Origin: Plakobranchus ocellatus
Lineage: Eukaryota; Mollusca; Gastropoda; Plakobranchidae
Reading direction: 5' to 3'
DNA: 58,583 nt
Assembly (NCBI GenBank): GCA_019648995.1
Contig: BLXT01007673.1
Location: 1,438,164-1,496,746 of the forward strand
Program-made: the position numbers and the translations under genes
Shown: positions 1 to 11,800 of the stretch, piece by piece
How the letters are laid out: every line of letters begins with the position of its first letter
How positions within the stretch are numbered: position 1 is the first letter of the stretch
Notes under the pieces: generated by a model
The model's input: only the letters and a program-made list of their open reading frames with translations
Told to the model about the DNA's origin: nothing
The model's database searches: none

Positions 1-381
1 TTACACAAATCGCACAAAAAACGATTGGAACAAGTGGATACAGGATCTCAGCTGATAAAGAAAACACAAAATAACTGAAGCATGCAAGCATTGATTTGTA
101 ATTAATGGTTTAAGACACTGTCCAAATTGTCCCAACCTGCCCCGGTCCTGGGGCAGGTTAGGACACAACATACACAGATCGGGGCAGGTTGGGACACTTT
201 TTTCCCATTTCTGCTCTTATTCAAGAATAATTACACAAATCACGCAAAAAACGATTGAAACAAGTCGATAGATGATCTGAAATGACAAAGAAAACATAAA
301 ATAGCTGAAATATGTAAACATTAAATTGTAATGAATGGTCAAAAAGAGTGTCCAAAGTGTCCAAACCTGCCCCGGTCCCGA
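1..381. repeat. ~230-bp tandem repeat at the edge of the pogo-type transposon
   Basis: The stretch beginning TTACACAAATCGCACAAAAA at 1 recurs diverged at 231 (TTACACAAATCACGCAAAAA), and both copies run about 150 bases to a shared AACCTGCCCCGGTCC block (near 133-148 and 365-380). The unit is therefore about 230 bp and probably continues left of the window. Within it are copies of GGGGCAGGTTGGGACA or its complement at 128-143 (inverted), 150-165 and 181-196. The same motif recurs at 3620-4035 on the far side of the transposase, so I read this as subterminal repeat DNA of that element. No gene is visible between 381 and 640. Confidence 0.75.
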
Positions 382-639
382 GGCTATACCCCTTATTGAA
401 AAAAAAACACATCAAAATTAAACACAAACCTAAAAAACTGGAAATAAGACTGCCTGCCCTTACTTTTTCATGTTCAAGTGAACAAGTCATTTGCATAGGT
501 CACAAGTGAAATAACATCCAGAACGGATATCAACACATTCTTCGTGACACCAATTTTCACATGTCTGACATTGGATCCACACATCCCCAGGCTGATAATG
601 CTGGAAGTTTTCCTGGCAAAAGATACAAAGGTATGTTTT

Positions 640-1695
640 TTAAATGTCTTTCTTTTCAAGAACAGAGTCATTCATATCATTCATATCTGCACCATCCACT
701 TGGTCATCGGCAGTGGCAGGAAAAGGCATATCAGTGGTCAGGTGATCAGCTGTGGGCCTGCTGGAGAGTGGCTCCTCAACAGAAACGGGCACCTCACTTC
801 TGTGGGCATCACTGGCAGCAGAGGCTGGTGTTGTATCAAGTCCACTCTCTGTTCTAGCACACCCAGAAAGACTGTCTGAATTGTCCCCTTGCTTGTCCAC
901 AAGAAGGCTCCCGGTAGCATTGTCAAAAAAGACTCCTGGGAGAACTGGCACCATTTCTATTCCCACAATTTCATACGGGATGACACTTCCACTGTCCACA
1001 TTGCTTGCAAATTCATACAAGTATTCCCCCAAATCTGAGGAATCTCTGAATTTAATCAGGACACTTTTCCCAGTGGCTGCTGGCAGTCCATTGTTACCAC
1101 GAGCATGGGAGTCAAAAACAAAGCAGGTATCGTCTTCCTTACACTGGGCGTGAATCATCACTGACATGTCCTTCATGATGAGGATGGCAGTGCATTTCTG
1201 CTGAAACACTTTGTTCACTCCATCAGCCAGTGTGAACACCAACTCATGGCTCTGGTGGTGAGAGACTAATCCATGGATAAGCTGTGTTCTGTCCAATGCA
1301 AATTTGGCGTTGAAAAGTTGTGCCTGATCAGGAATGTCTGTAATCATGAGAAAGCCATCTTCTGTATCAGGACGCTGTTGATCAATCTGCCGATAAAAAG
1401 AGTCACCAGTTATGAGAATCAAATCCAGGTCAGTTTTGCACCACTCTCTGACGTCTTTCACAGATGAGTATGCCACAGCTGCTGCTGCAATTGCTGTGCA
1501 CTGCCTGCCTCTAGTTTCTGGGGAGAACACGCCTTGACCTTGATGGTAACTTGCCCTCAGTACAGATCTTCCAGGAAGATTGGCAGTTTTTGTTCCTTCA
1601 GCTTGCTGTTTAAACAAACGCTTTGTGCATGATTCCTGTTTTGCCTGTTTACTTGAAGGTTTCCTTTTGCGGGTTTTTTTTGGCAGCAATTTCAT
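640..1695 (-). pseudogene. C76-type (tegument-protease-like) cysteine peptidase domain of the transposon
   Basis: This 351-codon open frame is intact in itself. After a basic N-terminus it has RGRQCTAIAAAAVAYS (candidate nucleophile Cys66), DLDLILITGDSFYRQI, DGFLMITDIPD, and CFVFDSHARGNNGLP (candidate Asp195/His197), then GKSVLIKF. This Cys ... Asp-x-His arrangement is that of peptidase family C76, named for herpesvirus tegument deubiquitinases but also found in many invertebrate transposon-associated proteins. The last 100 residues are Ser/Asp-rich and unstructured. The likely activity is cleavage of ubiquitin-like conjugates, inferred from the family only. It overlaps the transposase frame by about 46 bases, so it was either fused to the transposase or a second ORF of the element. 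It could also be a separate gene picked up by chance. Confidence 0.6.
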
Positions 1696-2285
1696 TTTTT
1701 TCAGGTGTGTCGGTAAGGATTCTTGTTTTCCCCAGACGCCTGGTCTTGTAGGTTCTGCGCTCAGCTTTCGGATGTGGCCTCAACACTTCTGGAGAACATG
1801 ATGAGAAGGCTGCTTTTTCTAAATTTATTTCCCTTTGCTCCAGCTGTGCTGTAGTGTTCTCGAATCTGCTGGCTTCATGATTGGTTTGCTGTTCAACAGT
1901 TGTAAGGTCCTCATCTTTTTCGACACCTGAGGCAGATCTGGATTCTTCTGGAAGGATGGGAATGGCAGCAGAAGAAGTCCCAGGATCCTCTGGCTGAACA
2001 AGTGGGGCACCTGAGTCCCTGCTTGGAACATCCTGCACTGGTGGTGCTGCCTGGTCGGTGACAAATGACTGGACAAAATCATCCTCACTGAAAACATTGA
2101 CATCAAGTGGAGAAATGCCAGTTCTTCTGAAGCCACTCAGTATATTTGTTGACGTGAAAGCTTTTGGGTATGCTTTGCCAACTAGGCCTGCAACATCATA
2201 TATTGTCATTCTTTGTCCTGGGTTCTGGTACATCCACTCGTTGCAAGCGGTGTAGTAGAATTTCTTCATTGGGCCATAAATGGTT
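1682..2285 (-). pseudogene. Transposase segment 3: C-terminal end of the DDE domain and linker
   Basis: It begins with GPMKKFYYTACNEWM and continues through TIYDVAGLVGKAYPKAF and GFRRTGISPLD, the normal C-terminal part of a pogo/Tigger transposase. From about 2060 down to 1682 it becomes a charged, Pro/Ser/Glu-rich linker ending in a basic stretch (YKTRRLGKTR). The frame ends shortly after the A8 run. The alternative frame there leads straight into the peptidase ORF. Confidence 0.75.
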
Positions 2286-2645
2286 CTGGTCTAGTGGTTG
2301 TAGTTTGTGCCTGCAGTGGGGTGGGAAACTAAGGAGATGCACTCCTTTGTCTCGGCAGAAATCAACAGCAGCCAAAGTCACGTGCGATTCGTCATTGTCT
2401 AGCAAGAGTAAAGTTGGCTGCTTTTTACTGCTACAACTATGTCGAACAAAATGCTGGAGACTTTCCAGAAAAAGATCTCCTGTCATCCATCCACTTTGGT
2501 TGGCAAGGTCTTTCGCTCTTGGTGGGGCATTGTGCAACATGTTGAAATTTTTACGTGGAAAGATCAGGACAGGTGGCAGTGCATTTCCAATTGCATTGAT
2601 GAAACCACACATTGTGACGGTCTCACCCCGTTCATGCGACAAACT
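2286..2645 (-). pseudogene. Transposase segment 2: DDE core with second and third catalytic Asp
   Basis: This segment reads SHERGETVTMCG, then NALPPVLIFPRKNF, then LLLLDNDESHVTL (second catalytic Asp), then FPPHCRHKLQPLD (third Asp). This is the usual spacing for pogo-type DDE_1 domains. The motif usually has a His after the Asp-Asn pair, and here it is Asp. Just after QPLD the expected YGPMKK block shifts to another frame, so a second small indel sits near 2280-2290. Confidence 0.8.
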
Positions 2646-3271
2646 TGTGCAACTTGCTTCGCGCCTACTTCTGCAACAACTTTCTGTGGCTTCTGTGATG
2701 TAGTGAGTCCTGTTTCATCCAGGTTATAAACTCGTTCAGGTGGAAATGAATAACGTGAATACAGGTCTTGCAACTTTTCAAAGAAAGCTTCAACGTTTGT
2801 TTTGTTAAATGCTGTTGCTCTTGCAAGGCTGGTAGCTTCCGGTGTACGTCTGCTTATACACTCATGACGTTTAAGAAAGCCTGAAAGCCAGTCCTCACCT
2901 GCCATTCCATTGACAGCCCAGCTAGGGGGAAAACTAATGTTGTTTTTCTCTGCAAGTTGGTATGATAACTTCCTTATAGTCTTGGAATCAAGGGGGAAGC
3001 CAATCCGAGAAGCTTTCAGCACATATTCTGTCAGTTCTAATTCCTCTGCTTCACTAAACACTTGTCTAGTCTTGCAGCTGTCTGAAAAACTCTTGAGTTC
3101 TTTTCCTTTTCTTGATTTTTCAACTGCACGTCTCAAAGTCTCTTTCACAATTTGAAAAGATTCTGCAGCTTTACGCAGTGAACACCCTTTCAAAACAGCA
3201 TCTACAGCATCTTGGCGGGCACTTGTGGACACCTGTCCTCGTGTTGTCTTCTTCTTGTAAGTCCTCACCAT
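2646..3271 (-). pseudogene. Transposase segment 1: HTH-Psq, CENP-B-type HTH, first catalytic Asp
   Basis: The start at 3271 gives MVRTYKKKTTRG and then a Psq-type helix-turn-helix (about residues 18-57, with AVDAVLKGCSLRKAAESF). A CENP-B-like DNA-binding region follows (about 70-145, with GEDWLSGFLKRH). The DDE domain begins at about residue 180 with VYNLDETGLTT, where the D is the first expected catalytic aspartate. After KQVAQV the frame departs from the family pattern. The continuation (SHERGETVTMCG) lies in another frame from 2642, which implies a one-base lesion near 2645. The product binds its own element's ends in the nucleus. Confidence 0.85.
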
Positions 3272-3384
3272 CTGTACATGGAAAAAAATAGGTTAAGTAT
3301 ACATTCTTCTTTAAAAGCAACATTTACAGTACTTAACCTTCATAAAAGTCGAAGTTCTGCCTATCTTCCTTTATGGTGATATGC

Positions 3385-3424
<40 letters not shown>

Positions 3425-4035
3425 CATTTACACGACAAGAACTACATAACGTTTTCTGTTTATGACAAGAGTGGAAGAAAGGAGTTGAAACCAGAAGCTG
3501 ATATTTCTATTTATACTGAAACTTGTGAAATACACAAACATTCTTTTTATTTTCTTTTTGTTCTCATTGTAAATTAACAGAGAAGAAAAAATGAATGAAC
3601 AGTATAACTGAACCACTACGGGGCAGGTTGGGACACTCACGGGGCAGGTTGAGACAGTGGCTCAACCTGCCCCACACAGTATAGTTCTGAATTTGTTCTT
3701 CCATTCAGTTGCCATTACAATTCAACTGTAGATTATAGCATACATGTTCTGCTAAATGGTTTAACACTTAATTGCAACAATTGAAATACATATAAGTACA
3801 TTACATAAATTGTTGTAAGGGTAAGAAAATAGTTAGAAAAGTTACTTACAGTGAAATACGAGGCAGCTTTTACAACATGACTGCAAAGCACATGTATTAA
3901 TGGCACTTAAAATGGCGTCTGCTATAGCTGAAGTTGATAAAAAAACAAGGACTGGAAAGAAAAAGGCGGGAAAATAGAGTATAGGTGGTTATTTTTACAT
4001 TGGCCCGACCTGCCCCACGGCCCGACCTGCCGCGG
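3272..4035. repeat. Right flank of the pogo-type element with GGGGCAGGTTGGGACA repeats
   Basis: A direct pair of the motif lies at 3620-3635 and 3641-3656, followed by an inverted copy (CTCAACCTGCCCC, 3661-3673) that can pair with it. Diverged inverted copies lie at 4002-4016 and 4019-4035, just before CTCCCCTATATATA. These mirror the motifs at 128-196, so the element's right end is probably near 4035-4045. The left end is outside the window or within the tandem repeat. No exact target duplication could be matched. Confidence 0.65.
3387..3420. repeat. (CA)n microsatellite
   Basis: Seventeen CA units in an uninterrupted run upstream of the transposase start codon. Confidence 0.98.
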
Positions 4036-5704
4036 TCTCCCCTATATATAATAACAATATTATTCCTGCGGCCTCTTCATTTTGTTGGTAACCGTTGAAA
4101 CTAGATCTAGAAGCATGGGTCTCCATAACATCAATTTCCCCTGTATTTTTACTGCCACAGGCCATATCTTTCTAGTTTAGGGTAATGCCTCAGCAATCCC
4201 AAACTATAGTTACTGGACTGTGCGATGTACGATAAATGACGTTATCATTGTTATGCAGAGGTTGTTATCACATTCAAGAAGAGATCGTAGAGGTAAATAA
4301 AAGGATGTGCGATCGGTTTGCGCAACTTGTAGTTTTGATTTAATTATGTCAGACCGACCTTCAATTATTATTATTTTTTTTTCTAATATATATTTTGGAT
4401 CCACTTTAAGGCCCAGATATTCAGCTTGGGTACACAATTCAATAAGTTCTTTTTTTTTTTTTTTTATTCCAGTAATAACACTTTTGCACTTTTCTCAAAA
4501 AATCTTTCAGTTTATCTATATTTTTTAATTTAAAATCCATTAAAAATTTTAAGAAAAGCTGACGTGATATAGACGGAGCTAACCAGTGCACGTTTCCTCA
4601 GGCATAAAGAAAAAATCGCAGCACACTAGAATATACAACTACAATTCCTTACAACTAAACCACACCTACGCGCTTGAAGCGCCATAAAAATGACTTTTGA
4701 TTCTTTACGGCCTTCAAGCGCTGTTATTAATCGAAAGTGCGACAAAGCGAGCATGCTCTCTGCGCGGCGCTATTTAAAAACATCAGAATTATATGTCTTG
4801 CCTGTGCTGTGGTCTTCACGCACTCGCTTTTTACTTTAGCAAGCAAGCGTTCTCTCAGAGCTCAGATTTTGGTGCTCGATTCCCTTGGCCAACATGCGGA
4901 GCCAATCATTGTATCAAAGATTCTGGTGCTACCACCATCTTTGATGTACAAAGATTACGCTTGCTAAAATTGCCTAGAAATGTTCTCGATAAAATGGAGA
5001 AACATAATCTATTTATAGCAAAACTCATAGGAAGAGCGGACAAACTAGATATCTAGGGCTGTACAACCAGTTTTAGGTAGTATGGCGTGGTCATCCACAG
5101 AGATGATTAAAAAAAAAAGTTTCAAATTGTCTAAAACATGTATAAGTTTCAATACCTCATTTAAGAAGACTTAGTCCTTTTGTATACAGAATCAATGGGA
5201 ATTTGGCGGGAATTATATCTAAATGGGATTTTTAAAAATAATTGTTTCTCTGCCCTTTTCAAAATAGATTTTGGTTTTTCCGAGCGATCGTGAAATCCTG
5301 TACTACTCTGTTTCACTTTCGTGTGACGTAGTACGCTATAATTAGTGACACTCTTTTCTTGGAATCGGCGTCTGAGTGGGTCAGCCATGAATCATGTGAT
5401 AGATCTAGGCCTAGATCTAGTTTATTGTCGTTCTGTCTTATCAAATAGGCCCAGTTTCTATGCCTAGTTTATTGTCGTTCTGTCTTATCTAATAGGCCCA
5501 GTTTATTATCTATTCTATCTTAAGAATGACTGAGAAGCTCTTTATGTAATTCTTCAAACAGCGGTACAAATAACCGTAGCCGTAAGTAGTGACAAGTAGA
5601 TCTAAATCTAGATCTAGTAAATTGGAGTGTGTGTGTGTGACTGTATAGAATATAGATATTGATCCTGTCTTGGAAAAGAAGGTTCTTTCACAGACTAATC
5701 CAAG
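4036..5704. other. Intergenic region and probable P2X 5' flank
   Basis: There is no recognisable gene. It holds poly-T/poly-A runs and an inverted repeat (GCGCTTGAAG at 4671-4680 against CTTCAAGCGC at 4711-4720). There is a TATTTAAA near 4769 followed by an open frame from 4793 to 5056 (87 codons, no recognised domain). Several AGATCTAGATCT motifs occur at 4099-5620. A 75-codon frame on the minus strand (5161-5388) is also unrecognised. The P2X promoter and any 5' non-coding exon should lie here, but no signal fixes the transcription start. Confidence 0.5.
5417..5504. repeat. 47-bp direct repeat, two copies
   Basis: CTAGTTTATTGTCGTTCTGT starts both copies (5417 and 5464). They continue through TAATAGGCCCAGTTT with about one mismatch in 41 bases. 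It sits 200 bp upstream of the P2X start codon. Confidence 0.9.
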
Positions 5705-5838
5705 ATGGCTACGATTTTACGGTCAGCTGCTTCGGCGTTTTTCGAGTACGACACACCAAGAATTACCCATATTCGGAGTAAGAAAGTCGGCCTCATCAAC
5801 AGATTTTTACAGCTTATTATTATCGGCTACATTATCGG
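5705..5838 (+). CDS. P2X exon 1: N-terminus and start of TM1
   Basis: The ATG at 5705 has a good context (A at -3, G at +4). It opens [20 protein letters not shown], containing the YDTPR motif of P2X N-termini, followed by SKKVGLINR and the hydrophobic start of TM1. The donor is GG|GTAAGA, with the exon ending two bases into a Gly codon. No upstream in-frame start is needed. Confidence 0.95.
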
Positions 5839-8800
5839 GTAAGAATAGCCTACTATAAGGATGTAAGTTTATAATTTAGGATTCCGTTAATGGATCTGTA
5901 TGCTTGGCATGTCTTTTTCTATCTAATTCTAATAAAGATGTCTAGAAATATAGATCTAGAGGATGGCCCTCATGTTTAGTTTTACAACACTTAATTAGGA
6001 CTTGTAATAATAATAATAGATCTACACTAGTGCAATGAGCTTATAGAAAGTTTGCCTTATGTCGCACCGTTGATAACCGTAAAAAAAAACTCGTACAATT
6101 TGTTGGGGAGGAGGGGAGGGGAAGGATTCGTGCGAGTTTTGAGACTTTTTTTCGGTGCTGTTATTTTCACAATTGTATGAATAACTCGCACTTTTAGCAA
6201 TATTGTAGCTACAAATACAAACATTCAGTGCTGCTTATTCACATAAAAGGGCCATTCCATGAGATGTCAACCAGTAGGTGAAAAATTAAAATTGATCACA
6301 GAGACTGAAAACTTGTTTTTTCACATGACCAAATGTTTATTAACACATTGGTACCGAAAGAAAATGAAAGAAAGCTGCACAAAATATTTGATTGGCTTGC
6401 TTTTGCAAGGGTTGATTTTTGCAAAAACAGACATGTATTTTTTATGCAACTTTCAGGATACTGAATGTAAATTTAGAGACAAGAATAGCTCATTTCTTTT
6501 ATTTTATGCTTCTTTAGGATATGCTTCATTTTAAAAAAATCATGCATTGTGTAACAATTCCGGCAATTTTTTTTAAAATGGAAAAATTAACATAGCTGTG
6601 AATGCCATGTAACACACGTAACGTTTAAACCATGTTACTTTCCTTATTTAATAACAACTGAATCTTTATTCTCCAAAGTCTGACAATTTCTACAAATGCC
6701 TAGATACACTATTCATTAAAATCAAGAAAATGGCTTGAACTTCACACATTTGTCAGTTTTGGGGAGTTGAAATTTGTAACACACGTAACATAACATGTGT
6801 TACACAATGTTTTGACAAGTGTTACACCAATTAATGCATGCAGTATGTACATGATATCATTAGTTAGCTCACAAAACAACATTTACAACTGATGATCAAA
6901 AATAAAGTGAATTTGAGAGCCTACAGGAACTGGGCAGACTAATTTTCTTAAGATTTTTTTTGCTTCCAAAAAATTTGATCGTTTTGTAAGTCTATTTCCT
7001 GAAAACCTTTCTCATGACAGAGTCTTGTACACTTCTATCCACTCCAAAACTTCTCATTTTCCCAGCATAACTTCTTAAGTGTTTTCAAGGGGAGATGGGA
7101 AGGCTGTCGATAATAGCTCTGAAATAGGCTAGACTTGACATAATCCACTTTTTGTTGTTGGTGGTAGTGCCGAGCTCTGCACATCAATCTGCAATTTCTT
7201 CTGTTGTTCCTCTTTCTTAACTTGTCGACATGTGACAACATGCTATACAGTCTTCTTTCTGTAGTCTTGAAGCTCACTAGGGGACATGTAACTCTGACCT
7301 TCTTCATAGTAGCCTCCACCCTGTGTTTACTTTCTTAGGTTTTATAAGTATAAAGCGAACAGACACACAGACAAGCTCAAGCACAGCTGAAATTTTGATA
7401 CTAGAACAAATAGCATATTTACTACTACAACGAGACCAGACCTCAAAGACATGAATATAATAGAACAATATGTTCTGTGCTGTAAATTTGGGAAAGACAA
7501 AAAATAATTTTGAAAAATGATAATGCCTTTGTTACTTAGTATAAAGAGAGGAAGTCTAAATCTATAGATAGTCAATTCAGGTTTTGGATCATGAATTATG
7601 AAATATTGAAATGAGATAACTTAAAATAAGATCTAATTTTTTTTCATACCCAGGTTTGGTGTAACAAGATTTACAAGTTTAAAAGTTTTGAAAAAAAATT
7701 TTTTTAAATTAAATTATCTTTCTTTGTGGGATTTGAGCAATCATCCATGCTGGTAGCACTTTCAGCATCTTACTTTTGTACAAGAAATGGACCCCCGAAA
7801 AAATCTGGACTAGAAACCTAAAAAAACTATTCTGGATCTGAAGATGTAACGCACGTAACGCACATTTTACCATTTTATTTTAGAACAGGATTTTTTTTTA
7901 CAATTAAATTTACTTTATCCACACTGAGTGATCATTTATGCAAGTTATAGAGGAAGCTAGATATTGTTTGGCTTCAAACTTTGAAGAAATTGGTAAAAGA
8001 ATGATTTAAACTAGATTGCTTGATTTTCTTCAAGTAACACAGGTAACGCACCTTTAGACCCATCCTCAGACACTTTGTTCATGTTGGCTATAATACTAGA
8101 GATCTCTCATCCTCAGACACTTTGTTCATGTTGGCTCTAATACTAGAGATCTTATTTATGTAGAGTAATCATTTTTGTACACAAATACATATAAACTATG
8201 TAGGAAACTCTTTATTTGATGTGTCAGGTACATTAAAAAGCTTTCAGAGTAGTCTTCAGGTGTATGTAGCACATGTAACATGGAATGGCTCAAAAACTAT
8301 TTTTAATCAGAGACAATTAAACTAAACCAGTCTATGACATACCTATCAAAGTCCTTGTATAGAATTAATACAAGGGAGAGGTGAGAGAGCAGGGAATTAA
8401 AAAGAGAGAGAGAGAGAGAAAGAGAATTGTGCCTCACAATCTATAAAAAATGATATTAACAAATTTATAAACAAGTATTAAAAATCCAGCCTGAGAATCC
8501 AGGCCCTTTAAAAGGGGAATAAAGCGTCTTCTTTAGGGGCTCTGTCTGGAATAAACATTGGCCCTCATGTTCCTCCACTCAAACCTGTTCTCAGATAACC
8601 CTATAGCATAGACCAAGTGATCTTCAGCAGCAATAAATCATTCATCAATTGTGTTAGTAGATAATTAAAGGCAACTTATAAAATTATTTACATGTTTTCT
8701 TAAGTATTTTAATACAAATTTATATGTGGATTTTGCTAGTGCGAAACTTGTCTGTAAATCATATTCTACTTCATTTAGTTATTTATTTATTTCAAATCAC

Positions 8801-11800
8801 ACTTCAACGACATGTGTATGTTTTACAAGAAATCTGTTGAATATAACATTTGAGTCGATGGTAAAATAATAAATGTTATCTTTCAGGCTTTTTTTGTTTT
8901 TTAAAGGATTTAACAAATAAATGATACATATTAGGCAAGTGCTTATACATGGATAACCTTCCAGTTCCTGTTTGCAATTAGTTTGTCAATGACAACACAC
9001 TATACTTGATTTGTGAGCTCATTGGCCTAAGTTTGCGCTGAATAATTTTTTTCTTTTTTTCTTTCCCAAAGTTTGGTTTATTTTATAATGTGGTCATTTG
9101 TATATACCGTACACAACAGACCAATAATGGTACACTTATAAGTGAAAAAAAAACCCTGTTTATCCTTATCCTTGTCTCACAGATCAATACAAATTTCTTT
9201 GGTGAATTTAAAGAGTTTTAAAAAAACCCAAATAATCTATTAAATTTGCGTAATACAAAATGAGAGGTCTTCCTTCCTTGAAAGCAAGAGTTCCCCATGA
9301 CCAGGCAATAAATGTTTCTGTTACAGAAAGAAGATTTTCTAGCGAAAGTAGAAAATTCATTATAGTCTATAGATCCTGACTGTATTGGGATTAATATGGA
9401 GCCAAAATTCACCCTTTTAAAATAAAAACCAATCAATATCAATAAAATCATGTTCTTGAGCCCCATCTTTGTATTTTGTACAAGACTTTTTTGTGTGATT
9501 CTCATATCAGGTACAATATACATGGAGGGGGTATGAAATATGTGGCAAGGGGTGTGAAATATTGTGAATCAGCCACAACTGTAAAACATGAAGGTCAAAT
9601 TGTTGTCATAAGTTATCGTATAAAGAGTGGGTTTTTACATATCTAACTAAATGTCTTTTAAAAAACGTCTGGGTTAGAGGAGTTAAATAATTGATGGTTA
9701 AGACTTTTTTAGATTTAAAATTACTAATTAAAACCAAAGAAAAGCCCATATATGTTTATCTTCTTAAAAGCCATTTAGTCCATTTTCGTTAGAATTTTAT
9801 TTGCTCTGTAAGATATGGTAACTGATAATAATATTAATAGTAATAACTGATGGAAATGACAACCACAACAATGATAATTTGACGAAAAGGAGGAACAGGA
9901 TGAAAACAATCTGGTAATACAAAAATTACTGTAGCAATTTAATGATAACGATGATTGATGCTGAAGAGGCCAAGACTGTTAACATTGAAATGAGGAAAGG
10001 GAGAAAGAGACAGGGCTAGCAACTAATGACTATTGGTATAGTGAAAAATGTGAGGAGAGTAGATAAAACAGATTGCCAGAGAAAACAACAGCTATTACTA
10101 CTACTAGTGATAAAATAATAAAAATGAAAAGGAATAGGTGGAAGAGCTAGGAAGAGGAGGCAGAGAGGAAAATAATAGTACAGATTTGTCAACAACAGTA
10201 CTTGATCCTAGTCCTATGACAAGACCTAGTCTACACATTTAAAAAATTCCATATTTTCAAAGAATTTCACATCTCTAGTATGAAGTATAACTATCGGGAG
10301 TATGAATTTCACAAAGGGGGGGAAATTAAGAGGACAGTAAAAAAAATTCACCTAGCTGCTTTGATCATTTCATCAACACAGTTTCATCACATATTATTAA
10401 CAAGAGACATGATACCTGCTCTGGCGGGAGTTATTCATAATCGGTCATGACATACTCAATATACATTTTATAAGGTTTAACTGCTTTACAACACAAATTT
10501 ATCAAGAAATCCATATATTTCAGTGTATTGGTTCTAAAGACTGAATGTTTCTTATACAGGGTAGGGTCTAAGAAAATTAAAAACAATTAGAAAAAAGAAA
10601 CTTTTTTTTCTGGCTTGCACTTGCTTGAAAAATACCTGTATCTGCAGGTCCTTCTTTATGTCAACTGCACATTCTGCCAAGGAGGGAGCCCCAGCATATA
10701 AGGCTGGCATGTTTTGAGAACAATCATCCATTTTTAATCTGCTTTTGTTTTTGTTAGGTAAGACGCATTTTTCTAAAATTTGAAATTGAATAAAAATCTA
10801 TCTCTTCAGCTAATCATTGCCCACTTGTCCTGAAATTGGTATGACAAATACAATGAGCAAGCTTTTTTGAATATCTGACTTAGTTTGGAGAAATTCTGGA
10901 AATGAGTTAAACTAGAATTCTTTTTTTCCCATAAATATTAGTTTGAAAAATTCATTTTCATGTCTACTAAGGCCCACGATGTAACCAGAAAAAAAAATTA
11001 TTTTCAAATAACAAATGCAATAAATAAAAATCATCAATTTTATCAATGGAAATCAAGATGGCGGCTGTGACCATGGTAGATAACAACATTTGATTGGTCC
11101 TTTTTTTCTACTTTGACCAAGCTGAGTTGATTGGTCAACATGGCTTTAGAATCAATGTGGAAATAAAAAAAGGTTACCAGTTCTTCATACAATTGTCTGA
11201 ATAGCTATTAAATACAATCTTCTCCTTCTTCACATACCTTGTCAGGAACAGACATTGGCAATCATGTTCCTCCCACTCAAACCCATTCTGCTAACCCTAT
11301 AAAGTTGTTATTGCTACCCTTGCCTATTGCCCATGACTCAAGAGCTTCAATAAAAGTTATTCTCTGTCTACTGCGTTTGCCTTCAATCTTTGCAGTGATT
11401 GCTAAATGTTCTAAACCCTTCTGTCAGCAAATATGGCCTACACTGACTGACTGATACCTTAGGCATTCAAAACAATGTCGGACAAAGATGGTTTACTGTT
11501 TATGAGATGTGATAAAGATAACTTTATTTTTTCACTCTCTTTAAATAAATTCAATATACAATTCTGTATCTCAGACTTTGCAAATAGATGCATAAGATTT
11601 CTTTCTATTGCAAAAGATGAATGAAATTTCACCATTCAAATTTTTATAAGCTGTGCCTAATAAGATGGGAGCAAACCTGCAGGCCTACATTAAACTAGAT
11701 TAAACTGGTAAAGCTGTACTTAGTGTTTCGTGATAAAAATTAAAATGCTATTGGGAATGGATCAGACTTATTTGAATGCTGCTGTCTAGATCCAGAGATC

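Larger units (their letters stand above)
640..3271 (-). pseudogene. Decayed pogo-type transposon gene: DDE transposase followed by a C76-type cysteine peptidase
   Basis: Reading leftwards from the ATG at 3271, four open stretches in changing frames make one coherent product. It runs HTH-Psq and CENP-B-type DNA binding, a DDE transposase core, a low-complexity linker, then a cysteine peptidase domain ending at 640. Frames change near 2645, near 2285 and in an A8 run (1674-1681 on the plus strand). The order Psq, CENP-B HTH, DDE is that of the pogo/Tigger branch of Tc1/mariner. At least two frame breaks fall inside conserved catalytic blocks, so this copy should be dead, barring assembly errors. 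The direction is opposite to the P2X gene downstream. The C-terminal peptidase is not part of classical pogo transposases, and whether it belongs to the same ORF is inferred from orientation and spacing. Confidence 0.8.

Noticed and set aside
544..1467. Plus-strand open frames opposite the peptidase ORF
   Set aside because: They are antisense to the C76-like domain, which has clear motifs on the minus strand.
640..1695. Herpesvirus-derived tegument protease insertion
   Set aside because: The C76-like fold name comes from herpesviruses, but the domain is embedded in a pogo-type element, has no other viral gene nearby, and resembles invertebrate transposon-associated versions.
4793..5056. 87-codon plus-strand frame downstream of TATTTAAA
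   Set aside because: No domain, no splice signals and no repeat support; the length is within chance for this window.
5161..5388. 75-codon minus-strand frame that could be a divergent gene start
   Set aside because: Basic, no recognised motif, poor start context (T at -3), no donor site continuing it.
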